Source of the DNA: Nocardioides seonyuensis
Lineage (GTDB): Bacteria > Actinomycetota > Actinomycetes > Propionibacteriales > Nocardioidaceae
Direction: 5' to 3'
DNA length: 64,000 nt
Assembly: GCF_004683965.1 (NCBI RefSeq)
Contig: NZ_CP038436.1
Coordinates: 1,054,001 to 1,118,000, forward strand
This document shows, piece after piece, positions 1 through 7,941 of this stretch (its first letter is position 1; each line of letters opens with the position of its first letter). The position numbers and the translations under genes were made by a program. The notes beneath the pieces are model-generated. The model made no database searches, was not told the DNA's origin, and saw only the letters and a list, made by a program, of their open reading frames with translations.

Positions 1-777
1 ACCGCCCTCGGCCACCTCGCCCGCACCCAGACCAGCCTCGACCTCGCAGGCCTCCTCGGTCACGACTCCTCGGCGGCTGAGCGGGGTTCGGTGGTTGAGG
101 ACGGCCAGCCAACTTCCGTGGTTGAGCCGAGTTCGGTGGCTGAGGAGGCGCGCCAGCGCCGTCTCGAAACCCCCGCGGCCCGGCAGCTCGTCCTCCATAT
201 CCACCTCACCGCAGCCGCAGTCGGCGGCGGGATCGTCTTCGATCACCTCGGTCGGATGGAGGAAGGCATGCGACTCCTCCTCCTCGACCAGGTCAGGTCC
301 TGGTGCGCCGACTCTCACACCAAGGTGGTCCTCAAGCCCGTCATCGACCTCAATCAGCCGTTGCGAGCCGACGGCTACGCGATTCCCGACCGGATTCGCG
401 AACGCGTCGTTCTCCGGGACCGGACCTGCGTGTTCCCTCACTGCACCAGGCCAGCCCGGCGCTGCCAGGTCGACCACATCATCCCCTACGACCACGACGC
501 CGTGTCAGAGGGCAGACCCCAACCCGGGCCAACCGAGACAGCGAACCTCGCGACGTTGTGCACCTTCCACCACCGGCTCAAGACCCACACCGGCTGGCGC
601 TACACCATGGTCGAGCCCGGGGTCTTCGAGTGGACCAGCCCCCACGGCCACCGCTACCTCCGCGAACACGACGGCACGACCGCGCTCGCCGAGTCTGGTT
701 TCGAGACAGGACTTCGTCCTTCCTCAACCACCGAACGTCGCCGTCCTTCCTCAACCAGCGAGGGTCAACGACATTGA
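1..777 (+). CDS. HNH endonuclease (DUF222/13E12-type), 5' end outside window
   Basis: The frame is open at base 1, so the N-terminal part is missing and about 258 residues remain. The C-terminal HNH zinc-finger nuclease domain is clear: a Cys-x4-Cys pair (codons at 427 and 442), an Asp-His-Ile-Ile-Pro core (from 472), a Cys at 559 and a His-His-Arg-Leu-Lys segment (from 568). Proteins of this type are abundant in Nocardioides and mycobacteria, and their biological role is unclear. Oddly, the gene contains in-frame interspersed repeat copies at about 85-171 and 697-765 in opposite orientation, coding for low-complexity Val-Glu-Pro-Ser and Ser-Thr-Arg-rich segments on either side of the nuclease part. 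Product class is secure; activity is not known. Confidence 0.85.
   Translation, partial: TALGHLARTQTSLDLAGLLGHDSSAAERGSVVEDGQPTSVVEPSSVAEEARQRRLETPAARQLVLHIHLTAAAVGGGIVFDHLGRMEEGMRLLLLDQVRSWCADSHTKVVLKPVIDLNQPLRADGYAIPDRIRERVVLRDRTCVFPHCTRPARRCQVDHIIPYDHDAVSEGRPQPGPTETANLATLCTFHHRLKTHTGWRYTMVEPGVFEWTSPHGHRYLREHDGTTALAESGFETGLRPSSTTERRRPSSTSEGQRH
85..171. repeat. Interspersed repeat inside HNH gene, copy 1
   Basis: Contains several versions of GGTGGTTGAGGA/GGTGGCTGAGGAGG and ends in GTCTCGAAACC. It is the reverse complement of the arrangement at 697-765 (GGTTTCGAGAC, 13 bases, TCCTCAACCACCG). It stays in the reading frame of the nuclease gene. Family membership is inferred only from the two copies seen here. 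Confidence 0.6.
697..765. repeat. Interspersed repeat inside HNH gene, copy 2 (inverted)
   Basis: GGTTTCGAGAC at 697-707 is followed by TCCTCAACCACCG at 721-733 and TCCTCAACCAGCG at 748-760. It mirrors the unit at 85-171 and supplies the C-terminal residues and stop region of the HNH protein. Confidence 0.6.
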
Positions 778-842
778 CCCCGCCCCGCACCCTGCCGCAG
801 CAGCACTCGGCAGGGGCTGCGGGGCGTCCCCGGCCGGGCTGA

Positions 843-848
843 CACAAT
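843..848 (+). promoter_or_regulatory. Leaderless -10 candidate for menA
   Basis: CACAAT ends 6 bases before the GTG start at 855, with no ribosome-binding site between. No clear -35 box is seen. It is one of many similar arrangements in this window. Confidence 0.4.
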
Positions 849-854
849 CCCCCG

Positions 855-1727
855 GTGGCATCACCCTCTGACTGGCTGGCCGGAGCCCGCCCACGCACCC
901 TCCCCGCCGCTGTCGCTCCCGTCCTCGCCGGCACCGGGGTGGCGTCGTACGTCGACGAGGCGGTGTGGTGGAAGGCGGCGCTCGCGCTCGTCGTGAGCCT
1001 GGCGCTCCAGGTGGGTGTCAACTACGCCAACGACTACTCCGACGGGATCCGCGGCACCGACGCGGACCGGGTCGGGCCGATGCGCCTGGTCGGATCCGGC
1101 CGTGCGACTCCAGGGGCGGTGAGGCTCGCCGCCTTCGTCGCGTTCGGCGTCGCAGCCGTCGCGGGTCTCGTCCTGGCTGCGACCACGGTCTGGTGGTTGG
1201 TCGCGGTCGGCGTGGTGTGCGTGCTGGCAGCCTGGTTCTACACCGGCGGGGACAGGCCCTACGGCTACCTCGGCCTGGGCGAGGTCATGGTGTTCGTCTT
1301 CTTCGGGCTCGTCGCCGTGATCGGCACGACGTACGTCCAGACGCTGACGTGGGAGTGGCCCGCCCTCTACGCGGGCATCGGCATCGGCGCCCTGGCCTGC
1401 GCCATCCTCGTCGCCAACAACCTGCGCGACATCCCCACCGATCGAGTGGCCGGCAAGACCACGCTGGCCGTCCGGCTGGGCGACGAGCGCACCCGCTACC
1501 TCTTCGCGTTCCTCGTCCTCGTGGCTGCCGCCGCGGTCGTCGCCGTCGCGGCCGCCACGACGTGGTGGGCGCTCCTCGGCCTGGTGTTCCTGGCGCGTGC
1601 CGCCGCCCCCACCCGCGCGGTGCTGGCCGGTGCCGCGGGTCCCGACCTGATCCCGGTCCTCGCTGCCACCGGCATCGCCGAGGTCGTCTGGGCAATATCG
1701 GTGGCCGTGCCACTCTTCGCTGGCTAG
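855..1727 (+). CDS. menA: 1,4-dihydroxy-2-naphthoate polyprenyltransferase
   Basis: A 290-residue integral membrane prenyltransferase of the UbiA superfamily that attaches the polyprenyl tail to 1,4-dihydroxy-2-naphthoate, giving demethylmenaquinone for the respiratory chain. The first Asp-rich motif is Asn-Asp-Tyr-Ser-Asp (about residues 59-63) and the second is Asp-Ile-Pro-Thr-Asp followed by Ala-Gly-Lys-Thr-Thr (192-203). Hydrophobic segments fill the rest. The start is GTG at 855, six bases after a CACAAT hexamer. The stop lies within the presumed promoter of the next gene. Homologous to Rv0534c, which in M. tuberculosis also lies near the cytochrome maturation genes. Confidence 0.95.
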   Translation: MASPSDWLAGARPRTLPAAVAPVLAGTGVASYVDEAVWWKAALALVVSLALQVGVNYANDYSDGIRGTDADRVGPMRLVGSGRATPGAVRLAAFVAFGVAAVAGLVLAATTVWWLVAVGVVCVLAAWFYTGGDRPYGYLGLGEVMVFVFFGLVAVIGTTYVQTLTWEWPALYAGIGIGALACAILVANNLRDIPTDRVAGKTTLAVRLGDERTRYLFAFLVLVAAAAVVAVAAATTWWALLGLVFLARAAAPTRAVLAGAAGPDLIPVLAATGIAEVVWAISVAVPLFAG

Positions 1728-1730
1728 CGT
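1725..1730 (+). promoter_or_regulatory. Leaderless -10 candidate for the Eis-like gene
   Basis: TAGCGT overlaps the menA stop codon and ends 6 bases before GTG 1737. The GAGG next to the start is too close to serve as a ribosome-binding site. Confidence 0.45.
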
Positions 1731-1736
1731 CGAGGG

Positions 1737-3005
1737 GTGGACTACGAATTCGCGCGTCTTGACCTCGTTGACGAGTCCGACGAGGCGGTCGCTCGTCGAC
1801 AGGGTTTCCTGCAGGCGGTGGTGCGTGGGTTCCACGAAGGCCGGGCCGACGAGGACTTCGAGAAGCACTGGCTCGCCACATCCCGCGCGGACCAGGCGGT
1901 GTGCTCCGGCGCCTGGCTCCCCCCGGGCGAGTTCGGGGCGGGGGCTGTTCCGGTCGCGACCTTCACCAGCTTCGACAAGACCCTCAACGCCGGCCTGGAG
2001 CTGCTGCCCCTGCGGATGATCACGGCGGTCACGACGAGTCCTGCCCACCGCCGTCGCGGGCTGATCCGGCGACTCATGGAGGACGACCTGGCGGACGCCG
2101 TGGCCCAGGGGATCCCGGTCGCGGCGCTCACCGCGAGCGAGGCCACGATCTACGGACGATGGGGCTTCGGTGCTGCCACCTTCGCCCAGAAGGTCGAGGT
2201 CGACACCGGCCCGCGCTTCGGGCTGCGCGCCTTCACCGACCCCGGTCGCGTCGAGCTCATCGAGCCCCCCGAGTCGTGGTCGCTGGTGAAGGGCGTCTTC
2301 GAGCAGTTCCACGCGCAGACCCGCGGATCGGTGGCCTGGCCGAGCCAGTACGAGCAGATCCTCACCGGTGCCTACGACTTCGATGCTGCCGCGCCGGACA
2401 AGTTGTTGCGTGGGGTGGTCCACCTCGATGCCGAGGGGACCGTCGACGGCGTCGTGCTCTACAAGTACGACGGCGAGGACGGGGCCAAGCGCAAGGTGAG
2501 GGTCGTCGAGATGATGGCCTTGTCCACCACGGCGACGCTCGCACTGTGGGACTTCCTCGGCCACCTCGACCTGGTCAACCACGTGACCTTCTCCCTCGCC
2601 CACCCCGACGACCCGCTGCGCTGGGCGCTCACGGACATCAACTCGGTCTCCTACACCGCCCTCCAGGAGTTCCTCTGGATCCGGGTGCTCGACGTGCCGC
2701 GAGCCCTGGTGGCCCGGCCCTGGGCTGCCGACGGCGACGTCGTGCTCGAGGTCGTGGACGACCAGCGTCACGCCGCCGGCCACTACCGCGTGGTCACCCG
2801 GGGAGGTCGCGCGGTGGTCGAGCGCACCGAGGACGCACCCGAGGTCCGGGTGACCGCGGAGACGCTCGGGTCGCTCTACCTCGGCGGTGCCCACGTGACG
2901 ACGCTGCGGCGCGCCGGCCGCGTCGACGGCACCGACGTGGCGGTGGCGCGGTTCGCCGCGATGGCGGACCTCGCCGTGCCGCCGTACAACCTCACGGGTT
3001 TCTAG
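1737..3005 (+). CDS. Eis-like GNAT family N-acetyltransferase
   Basis: A 422-residue protein with the architecture of mycobacterial Eis: an N-terminal GNAT fold, a second GNAT-like region and a C-terminal sterol-carrier-like domain. The acetyl-CoA loop is visible as Arg-Arg-Arg-Gly-Leu-Ile-Arg-Arg (about 105-112), and an Ile-Tyr-Gly-Arg-Trp-Gly-Phe segment (138-144) is typical of the family. The chain ends in Phe, whose carboxylate is used as a catalytic base in Eis. Eis proteins acetylate amines such as lysines or aminoglycosides; the substrate here is unknown. It starts 9 bases after menA but is likely transcribed from its own leaderless promoter. Confidence 0.85.
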   Translation: MDYEFARLDLVDESDEAVARRQGFLQAVVRGFHEGRADEDFEKHWLATSRADQAVCSGAWLPPGEFGAGAVPVATFTSFDKTLNAGLELLPLRMITAVTTSPAHRRRGLIRRLMEDDLADAVAQGIPVAALTASEATIYGRWGFGAATFAQKVEVDTGPRFGLRAFTDPGRVELIEPPESWSLVKGVFEQFHAQTRGSVAWPSQYEQILTGAYDFDAAAPDKLLRGVVHLDAEGTVDGVVLYKYDGEDGAKRKVRVVEMMALSTTATLALWDFLGHLDLVNHVTFSLAHPDDPLRWALTDINSVSYTALQEFLWIRVLDVPRALVARPWAADGDVVLEVVDDQRHAAGHYRVVTRGGRAVVERTEDAPEVRVTAETLGSLYLGGAHVTTLRRAGRVDGTDVAVARFAAMADLAVPPYNLTGF

Positions 3006-3027
3006 GAGCAGGGCGCCGCAAACTCCC

Positions 3028-3033
3028 TAGACT
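3028..3033 (+). promoter_or_regulatory. Leaderless -10 candidate for the DUF1707 gene
   Basis: TAGACT ends 6 bases before GTG 3040, with no Shine-Dalgarno sequence between. Confidence 0.45.
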
Positions 3034-3039
3034 GCCCGC

Positions 3040-3519
3040 GTGAGCCAGCCCGCCGACGAGCCCGACACATTCGACTCGGTCGTGCAGGCGCACCTGGCCG
3101 CCGCCGAAGCGCGGCGACAGGCCGCACATGCGCGTCGCAGGGCTGCGCGGGCGAGCTCCCTCGCCTCCGACGCCGAGCGGGACGCCGTCACCTCGGTCCT
3201 GAACGACGCCTTCGCCCAGGGCCGGCTCACCTCGGCCGAGCTGTCACAACGCACGACGCAGACACTCGCTGCCCGGACGCACGGGGATCTCGACGAGGCC
3301 CTCGAGGGCCTCGTCCTTCCCCCGGCCGCGGCGAAGAGCCCCGTCCGGTTCATCGTCGCCGGCGTCATGCTGTTGTTCATGGCGCCGTTCCTGCTGGTCG
3401 GCCTGCTCGCACTTCTCGCCGGCTCGGACGGTGGCGACCGAGTCTTCGGCGTGGTCTTCCTCGGCGTCCTCGTGCCGCCCCTGCTGATCGTGTGGCGCTG
3501 GGCCTGGCCCTCCCGCTAG
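3040..3519 (+). CDS. DUF1707 (SHOCT-like) membrane protein
   Basis: A 159-residue protein. Residues about 45-90 (Ser-Asp-Ala-Glu-Arg-Asp-Ala-Val, later Gly-Arg-Leu-Thr and Ala-Ala-Arg-Thr-His-Gly-Asp-Leu) form the DUF1707 module common in actinobacterial membrane proteins. An Ala/Arg-rich helical segment precedes it, and two hydrophobic segments (about 107-128 and 134-153) follow. The function of the domain is unknown. Its stop overlaps that of the convergent DUF4229 gene by four bases. GTG 3040 is chosen because a TAGACT hexamer lies six bases upstream. Confidence 0.8.
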   Translation: MSQPADEPDTFDSVVQAHLAAAEARRQAAHARRRAARASSLASDAERDAVTSVLNDAFAQGRLTSAELSQRTTQTLAARTHGDLDEALEGLVLPPAAAKSPVRFIVAGVMLLFMAPFLLVGLLALLAGSDGGDRVFGVVFLGVLVPPLLIVWRWAWPSR

Positions 3520-3779
3520 TCGGCGTCCTCGCGGGCCTTGCGCTCCTCGAAGGCCGCCGACGCCCGCGACGCGCGGTCCTCGACGCGTCGCGCGAACGCC
3601 TCGCGCGGACCGCTGAGCAGGAAGTAGGACGCGATCCCGGACACCAGGAAGGCCAGCACGACCGAGAACAGCAGGTGCACGCGGCCGTCGTTGAGCAGCG
3701 CCCAGATACCGGTGATCACCGCGAGGGACCCGAGGAAGAGCAGGATCCTCATGACCGTGTAGACGACGAACTCCTTCAC
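3516..3779 (-). CDS. DUF4229 domain membrane protein
   Basis: An 87-residue protein with two hydrophobic segments (about 5-27 and 33-53), a short loop between them and a charged Arg/Glu-rich C-terminal tail, as expected for DUF4229. Function unknown. It is often found next to cytochrome c maturation genes in actinobacteria. GTG start; TAGGGT lies six bases upstream on the minus strand. It is divergent from the small protein at 3816, so two leaderless promoters lie within about 25 bases. Confidence 0.75.
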   Translation of the reverse strand: MKEFVVYTVMRILLFLGSLAVITGIWALLNDGRVHLLFSVVLAFLVSGIASYFLLSGPREAFARRVEDRASRASAAFEERKAREDAD

Positions 3780-3785
3780 GCTGCC

Positions 3786-3791
3786 ACCCTA
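3786..3791 (-). promoter_or_regulatory. Leaderless -10 candidate for the DUF4229 gene
   Basis: TAGGGT on the minus strand, 6 bases from the GTG at 3779. It also overlaps the stop of the extended ccsB frame (3789-3791). Confidence 0.45.
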
Positions 3792-5009
3792 GACTCGACC
3801 GACTACATTGGAAGCATGCTCAAGGTCCTGCTCACCGTCGCCGCGATCGCGCTCGTCGTGTGGGTTGTCGTCCGTCTGCTCGACCGCCGCGGCCCCGGCG
3901 CCGTCGGCGGCGCTCCCCGCCGTCGCCAGCCCCCGCCCCGGGTCACCGGGCCTGACGACGACCCGGAGTTCCTGCGAGAGCTCGAGCGACGTCGCCGACG
4001 CGAGCAGCGGGACGGCAGCGACTGAGGTCGTGACGGTGGACGACTCCGCGCCGGCGTAGGAGTGCTGGCTGGAGCTGCTGAAGAAGTTGATCCCGATGAA
4101 GTTGAACCACAGCGTGGCCAGGCCGACCAGCGCGAGCCAGGCTGCGCCCTTGCCCCGCCACCCGACGGTCGCGCGGGCGTGGAGGTAGGTCGCGTAGACG
4201 ACCCAGGTGATGAACGCCCAGACCTCCTTGGGGTCCCAGTTCCAGTAGGAGCCCCAGGCCTGGTGGGCCCAGATGGGGCCGGTGATGAGGACGGCGAAGG
4301 TCCACACGAGGAACCCGTAGGCGTGCAGCTGGTAGGAGAGCCGGTCGAGCCGCGCGAGGTCGGGCACCCGCGCGAGGTAGCCGCGACTGGAGTCCGAGCG
4401 CGCCTTGAGCAGGTAGAGCACCGAGAGGATGCCGCCGATCGTGAAGACGCCGGTGGCGATGATCGCCGAGATCACGTGGATCACCAGCCAGGGCGAGTTG
4501 AGCGCGTCTGGCAGCGGCAGCACGGCGTCGTCGAGACCCAGGAACGCCGCCATCAGCGAGGCCAGCACCACCGGCACCACGATCGGGCCGAGCCACGAGA
4601 CGTCGCGCCTGAGCCCCACCAGCAGGAAGGTGAGGGTGACCATGAACGTCCCGGCCAGGGTGAACTCGTACATGTTGCCCCACGGCACGCGGTTGGGGTC
4701 TGCCGCGAGGCCTCGGGTGACGAGCGATGCGAGGTGGACGGCACCGCCGAAGGCGGTGAGCACGAGGCCGAGCCGCCCGGCCATCTGGGTACGGCGACCC
4801 GGCTCATCGTCGACGTCCGGCCCTTCCGCCGCGGTGCCGCGGCCAGTGCCACCGACTCCGGCGGCCACGAGGTCGGGGACCGCCTCGGAAGGGGCGACCT
4901 TGCGCAGCCCGGCCCACTCCACGAAGTAGGCGAGCATGGCGAGGAAGTAGAGCACCGCACCGGCGATGACCGCCTGGTAGCTCAGGATCTCCCACTGTGC
5001 GTCGGTCAC
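3789..5009 (-). CDS. ccsB: Cytochrome c biogenesis protein CcsB (ResC-type)
   Basis: A polytopic protein of the system II haem export/ligation complex, partner of ResB. The Trp-rich haem motif Trp-Gly-Ser-Tyr-Trp-Asn-Trp-Asp-Pro-Lys-Glu is present at about residues 248-258. GTG start overlapping the resB stop (GTGA). The family normally ends soon after a His-Ser-Tyr-Ala-Gly sequence (about residue 320). Here the frame runs on for about 86 residues of low-complexity sequence antisense to the small gene at 3816-4025, with codon use degrading towards the end. A lost stop codon or frame error near 4045 is possible, so the true 3' end is uncertain. Confidence 0.85.
   Translation of the reverse strand: MTDAQWEILSYQAVIAGAVLYFLAMLAYFVEWAGLRKVAPSEAVPDLVAAGVGGTGRGTAAEGPDVDDEPGRRTQMAGRLGLVLTAFGGAVHLASLVTRGLAADPNRVPWGNMYEFTLAGTFMVTLTFLLVGLRRDVSWLGPIVVPVVLASLMAAFLGLDDAVLPLPDALNSPWLVIHVISAIIATGVFTIGGILSVLYLLKARSDSSRGYLARVPDLARLDRLSYQLHAYGFLVWTFAVLITGPIWAHQAWGSYWNWDPKEVWAFITWVVYATYLHARATVGWRGKGAAWLALVGLATLWFNFIGINFFSSSSQHSYAGAESSTVTTSVAAVPLLASATSLELSQELRVVVRPGDPGRGLATAGSAADGAGAAAVEQTDDNPHDERDRGDGEQDLEHASNVVGRV
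3804..3809 (+). promoter_or_regulatory. Leaderless -10 candidate for the small membrane protein
   Basis: TACATT ends 6 bases before ATG 3816 and faces away from the DUF4229 promoter. Confidence 0.45.
3816..4025 (+). CDS. Small single-pass membrane protein
   Basis: A 69-residue protein: one hydrophobic helix (about 2-20), then an Arg/Pro-rich stretch and a charged C-terminus (Glu-Leu-Glu followed by several Arg). Codon third positions are GC-rich, as in real genes here, and a TACATT hexamer lies 6 bases before the ATG. No known domain is recognised. It lies wholly antisense to the C-terminal extension of ccsB, so at least one of the two readings is probably wrong; the small protein looks the more convincing. 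Confidence 0.6.
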   Translation: MLKVLLTVAAIALVVWVVVRLLDRRGPGAVGGAPRRRQPPPRVTGPDDDPEFLRELERRRRREQRDGSD

Positions 5010-6607
5010 GACGCTCCTCCTTCAGCTGCGCGGGCCGGACGGCCCAGCGAATCGAGAATGGCACCCATCTCCTCGGCGCCCGTCTCCGGGTCTGCACCCG
5101 AGGAACGGTCGAGGCGCGCTGCCTCGACCAGGGTGCGGCCCTCGGGGTCACGGCGCGCACGCACCCAGACCCGGCGAGGCCGCACGAACAGCGAGCCGAA
5201 CAGGCCGATCAGGGCCAGCACGACGCCGCCGAGGGCGAGGAACTTGCCAGGGGTGCGCGAGATCTGGATCTTGTTCCAGCGCTCGACCCCCTCGAAGGTC
5301 ACCGAGCCCATGTCGTCGGGGAGCTCGACCGTGTCACCGGGACGCAGGTCCAGCCGCAGGGGGCGGCCCTCGTCGTTCAGCACCGGCTCGGCATCGGCCT
5401 TGTCGAGCACGTAGACCGACGAGGCGGAGCCGTCGTTGAGACCGAGGTCGCCGGTGTAGACGAGCATGGAGACCAGCGGGTCGAGCGCGTCGCCCCAGGC
5501 GGAGTAGGGCATGGTCAGGTTGCCGTCCTCGTCCTGCCCCATCGCGAACGTCGGGTAGAAGGTGCCCTCGAGCCCGATCTGGTTCGGGGAGGCATCAGGC
5601 GCCTTGACGACGCCGAACGAGGCGAACGACTGGTCAGTGGGCAGGAACACGGTGGGACCGCCGGTCGCGATCTCGCCCTCGCCGTCGCGGATCGTGATGA
5701 CGGGGGCGTAGCCGTGGCCGATCAGGAACACGTCGGTGCCGCCGATGGTGAGCGGGTGGTTCACGCGCAGGGCGTGCTCCTTGGTCTCGCCGCCCTGGGT
5801 CTCGGTGTAGGTCAGGTGGGCCTTGAAGTCGCGCGCCTGCCCGGCGCTGAGCCCCTCGGTGAGCCAGGTGACGTCGAACTCGTCGACGCTGAAGTGGAAG
5901 TCCTCCATGGTCGAGGGGTCGAACAGCGACCCGGGGGCGAAGTCGTCGTACTGCGTGAGGTTGTTGGAGAAGCCGTTGCCCACCAGCAGGATGACGCCGC
6001 CCTTGTAGCCGAACAGCCCACCCACGGCGAAGCCGACGAGGACGACGAGGACGGCGAGGTGGAAGAGCAGGTTTCCGGCCTCCCGCAGGTAGCCGCGCTC
6101 GGCGGCGACGGCGCCGTCACTCGCCTCGACCCGGTAGCCACGCTTCTTCAGGACGGCCGCAGCTCGCTCGAGGACGACCTCGGGCGCCTCCTCGGTGTCG
6201 TACGACGCGTGCTCGGGGAGGCGGGACAGGTGACGGGGGGCCCGGGGCGGGCGCGCTCGCAGGGCACGCCAGTAGACGCCGGTGCGCGGGATGATGCAGC
6301 CCACCAGCGAGACCATCAGCAGGATGTAGATCGCCGAGAACCAGACCGAGGAGTAGACCGAGAAGAGGTCGAGGCTCTCCCAGATGGGGGTGAGCTTCGG
6401 GTGGGCGTCCTTCCACTGCGTGACCGCGAGGGAGTCGATGTCCTCCTGGGGGAACACCGAGCCCGGGATGGCGGCCAGCGCGAGGAGCAGGAGCAGGACG
6501 AGGGCCGTGCGCATCGACGTGAGCTGGCGCCACGCCCAGCGCGCGAGCTCGCGCGCTGTCATCGCGCTGGGCAGAGCAGGCGCCTGCCGGTCCTCGCCGC
6601 CGGTCAC
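5006..6607 (-). CDS. resB: Cytochrome c biogenesis protein ResB
   Basis: A 533-residue membrane protein that works with CcsB to carry haem across the membrane to apocytochrome c. Hydrophobic segments lie near residues 30-50, 90-110 and 180-200. A large extracytoplasmic domain follows, then a last membrane segment near 465-485 just before an Arg-rich cytoplasmic tail. The GTG at 6607 is chosen because it overlaps the ccdA stop in a GTGA arrangement; the longer frame upstream lies inside ccdA and is a shadow. Part of resA-ccdA-resB-ccsB. Confidence 0.92.
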   Translation of the reverse strand: MTGGEDRQAPALPSAMTARELARWAWRQLTSMRTALVLLLLLALAAIPGSVFPQEDIDSLAVTQWKDAHPKLTPIWESLDLFSVYSSVWFSAIYILLMVSLVGCIIPRTGVYWRALRARPPRAPRHLSRLPEHASYDTEEAPEVVLERAAAVLKKRGYRVEASDGAVAAERGYLREAGNLLFHLAVLVVLVGFAVGGLFGYKGGVILLVGNGFSNNLTQYDDFAPGSLFDPSTMEDFHFSVDEFDVTWLTEGLSAGQARDFKAHLTYTETQGGETKEHALRVNHPLTIGGTDVFLIGHGYAPVITIRDGEGEIATGGPTVFLPTDQSFASFGVVKAPDASPNQIGLEGTFYPTFAMGQDEDGNLTMPYSAWGDALDPLVSMLVYTGDLGLNDGSASSVYVLDKADAEPVLNDEGRPLRLDLRPGDTVELPDDMGSVTFEGVERWNKIQISRTPGKFLALGGVVLALIGLFGSLFVRPRRVWVRARRDPEGRTLVEAARLDRSSGADPETGAEEMGAILDSLGRPARAAEGGAS

Positions 6608-7377
6608 ACCGCCACCTCGAACTCGCTGACCAGCTGGACCTGGATCCACTGCACCATGACGTCCCACCAGCCCGTGAGCAGGAGCACGCCCACCGCGACC
6701 AGCATCAGGCCGCCGGCCCGCATCACCCACTTCTGGTGGCGGCGGATGACGGCAAAGGCGGAGAGCGCGCGGCGGTAGGCGAGCGCGGCGAGGATGAACG
6801 GCAGCCCGAGCCCCAGCGCGTAGACGCCCGAGAGCAGGGCGCCGCGGGCGGCGGTGCCCTCGTTGATGGAGAGGCTGGTGATGACGGCCAGGGTCGGGCC
6901 GATGCAGGGCGTCCAGCCGACCCCGAAGAGGAAGCCCAGCACCGGTGCGGCCGCGAGCCCGACGGACGGCACCGCGTGCACCCGCCAGTCGCGCTGCAGC
7001 ACGGGCAGCGCGCCCATGAAGGCGAGCCCCAGCAGCACGGCCAGCACACCGAGCACGACGTTGAGCTCGCGCTGGTGGGTCACCAGCCAGGAGCCGACCT
7101 GCCCGGTGGCGAGGCCGAGGAGCACGAAGACGGTCGAGAAGCCGAGCACGAACAGGCTCGCACCCAGCACCATCCGTCCGCGCTGGCCCGCCGAGAACTC
7201 ACCCTCGGCCAGGTCGGCGCCCGAGAGGCCGGTGGCGTAGGAGAGGTAGCCGGGCAGGAGCGGGATGACGCAGGGGCTGAAGAAGGACACGAGGCCGGCG
7301 ACGAGGGCGACGGGCAGCGCGAGGACGAGCGACCCGGAGAGCGCGGTCTCCTGGAACCACTCACTCACCGGTGCCAC
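6604..7377 (-). CDS. ccdA: Cytochrome c biogenesis protein CcdA (DsbD-type thiol transporter)
   Basis: A 257-residue, six-helix membrane protein that moves reducing equivalents from cytoplasmic thioredoxin to the outside. The two redox Cys motifs are Ser-Pro-Cys-Val-Ile-Pro (about residue 35) and Thr-Pro-Cys-Ile-Gly-Pro (about 155). It probably keeps ResA, and through it apocytochrome c, reduced. Its first codons overlap the end of resA by 17 bases and its stop overlaps the resB start, so the four genes are translationally coupled. Confidence 0.93.
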   Translation of the reverse strand: MAPVSEWFQETALSGSLVLALPVALVAGLVSFFSPCVIPLLPGYLSYATGLSGADLAEGEFSAGQRGRMVLGASLFVLGFSTVFVLLGLATGQVGSWLVTHQRELNVVLGVLAVLLGLAFMGALPVLQRDWRVHAVPSVGLAAAPVLGFLFGVGWTPCIGPTLAVITSLSINEGTAARGALLSGVYALGLGLPFILAALAYRRALSAFAVIRRHQKWVMRAGGLMLVAVGVLLLTGWWDVMVQWIQVQLVSEFEVAV

Positions 7378-7939
7378 CTTCGGAGAGCACCGTCTCGACG
7401 ATCGAGGTCAGCGTCAGCTTGCTCGGCACCCGACCCATGATCGTCGCCGCGATGCGACCCTGCGCGTCGAGCACGATCGTGCTCGGGATCGAACGGGGCG
7501 GGATCGAGAACGGCAGCAGGGCCTGGCCGTCGGGCGAGTGGATCGAGCTGTAGGGCACGTCGTAGCTGCGGACGTAGGCCTGTGCCGGCGCGACGTCGGG
7601 GTCACGGATGTTGATGCCGAGGAAGGTCACCTGGTCCCCGAGCTCCTCGGCCGCCTCGTTGAGCTCGGGCTGCTCGACGCGGCACGGCGGGCACCACGAC
7701 GCCCAGGCGTTCACGACGACGGGCTTGCCGCGCAGGTCGGCCAGGTCGACAGCGGCGCCCTCGAGGTCCTCGCCCTCGAGCTCCACCGGGTCGCCGCGGT
7801 CGGCCACTGCGATCTCCCTGGGGACACCGTCACCGGTGAGGTAGCCCTGGCTCCCGGTCCCCGAGAGATCGCTGCACCCCACCAGCGCGAGCAGGCAGGC
7901 GGCAACGACGAGGGCCCGCAGGCCCGTGGGGATGGACAT
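7361..7939 (-). CDS. resA: Thiol-disulfide oxidoreductase ResA/TlpA-like lipoprotein
   Basis: A 192-residue exported lipoprotein. The signal peptide has a lipobox ending Leu-Val-Gly-Cys near residue 21, and the thioredoxin fold carries the active site Trp-Cys-Pro-Pro-Cys (about 81-85). Family role: reduction of the CXXCH disulfide of apocytochrome c before haem attachment. It is the first member of the cytochrome maturation group and starts two bases after the phosphatase stop, so it may be read through from hemL. Confidence 0.92.
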   Translation of the reverse strand: MSIPTGLRALVVAACLLALVGCSDLSGTGSQGYLTGDGVPREIAVADRGDPVELEGEDLEGAAVDLADLRGKPVVVNAWASWCPPCRVEQPELNEAAEELGDQVTFLGINIRDPDVAPAQAYVRSYDVPYSSIHSPDGQALLPFSIPPRSIPSTIVLDAQGRIAATIMGRVPSKLTLTSIVETVLSEGGTGE

Positions 7940-7941
7940 GA

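Noticed and set aside
861..2894. 677-residue open frame antisense to menA and the Eis-like gene
   Set aside because: It is a shadow frame typical of GC-rich DNA: low-complexity Gly/Asp/Arg content, no promoter, and two well-supported genes on the other strand.
4062..5414. 450-residue frame antisense to ccsB/resB
   Set aside because: Shadow of the cytochrome maturation genes; composition is His/Glu/Arg-rich without domains.
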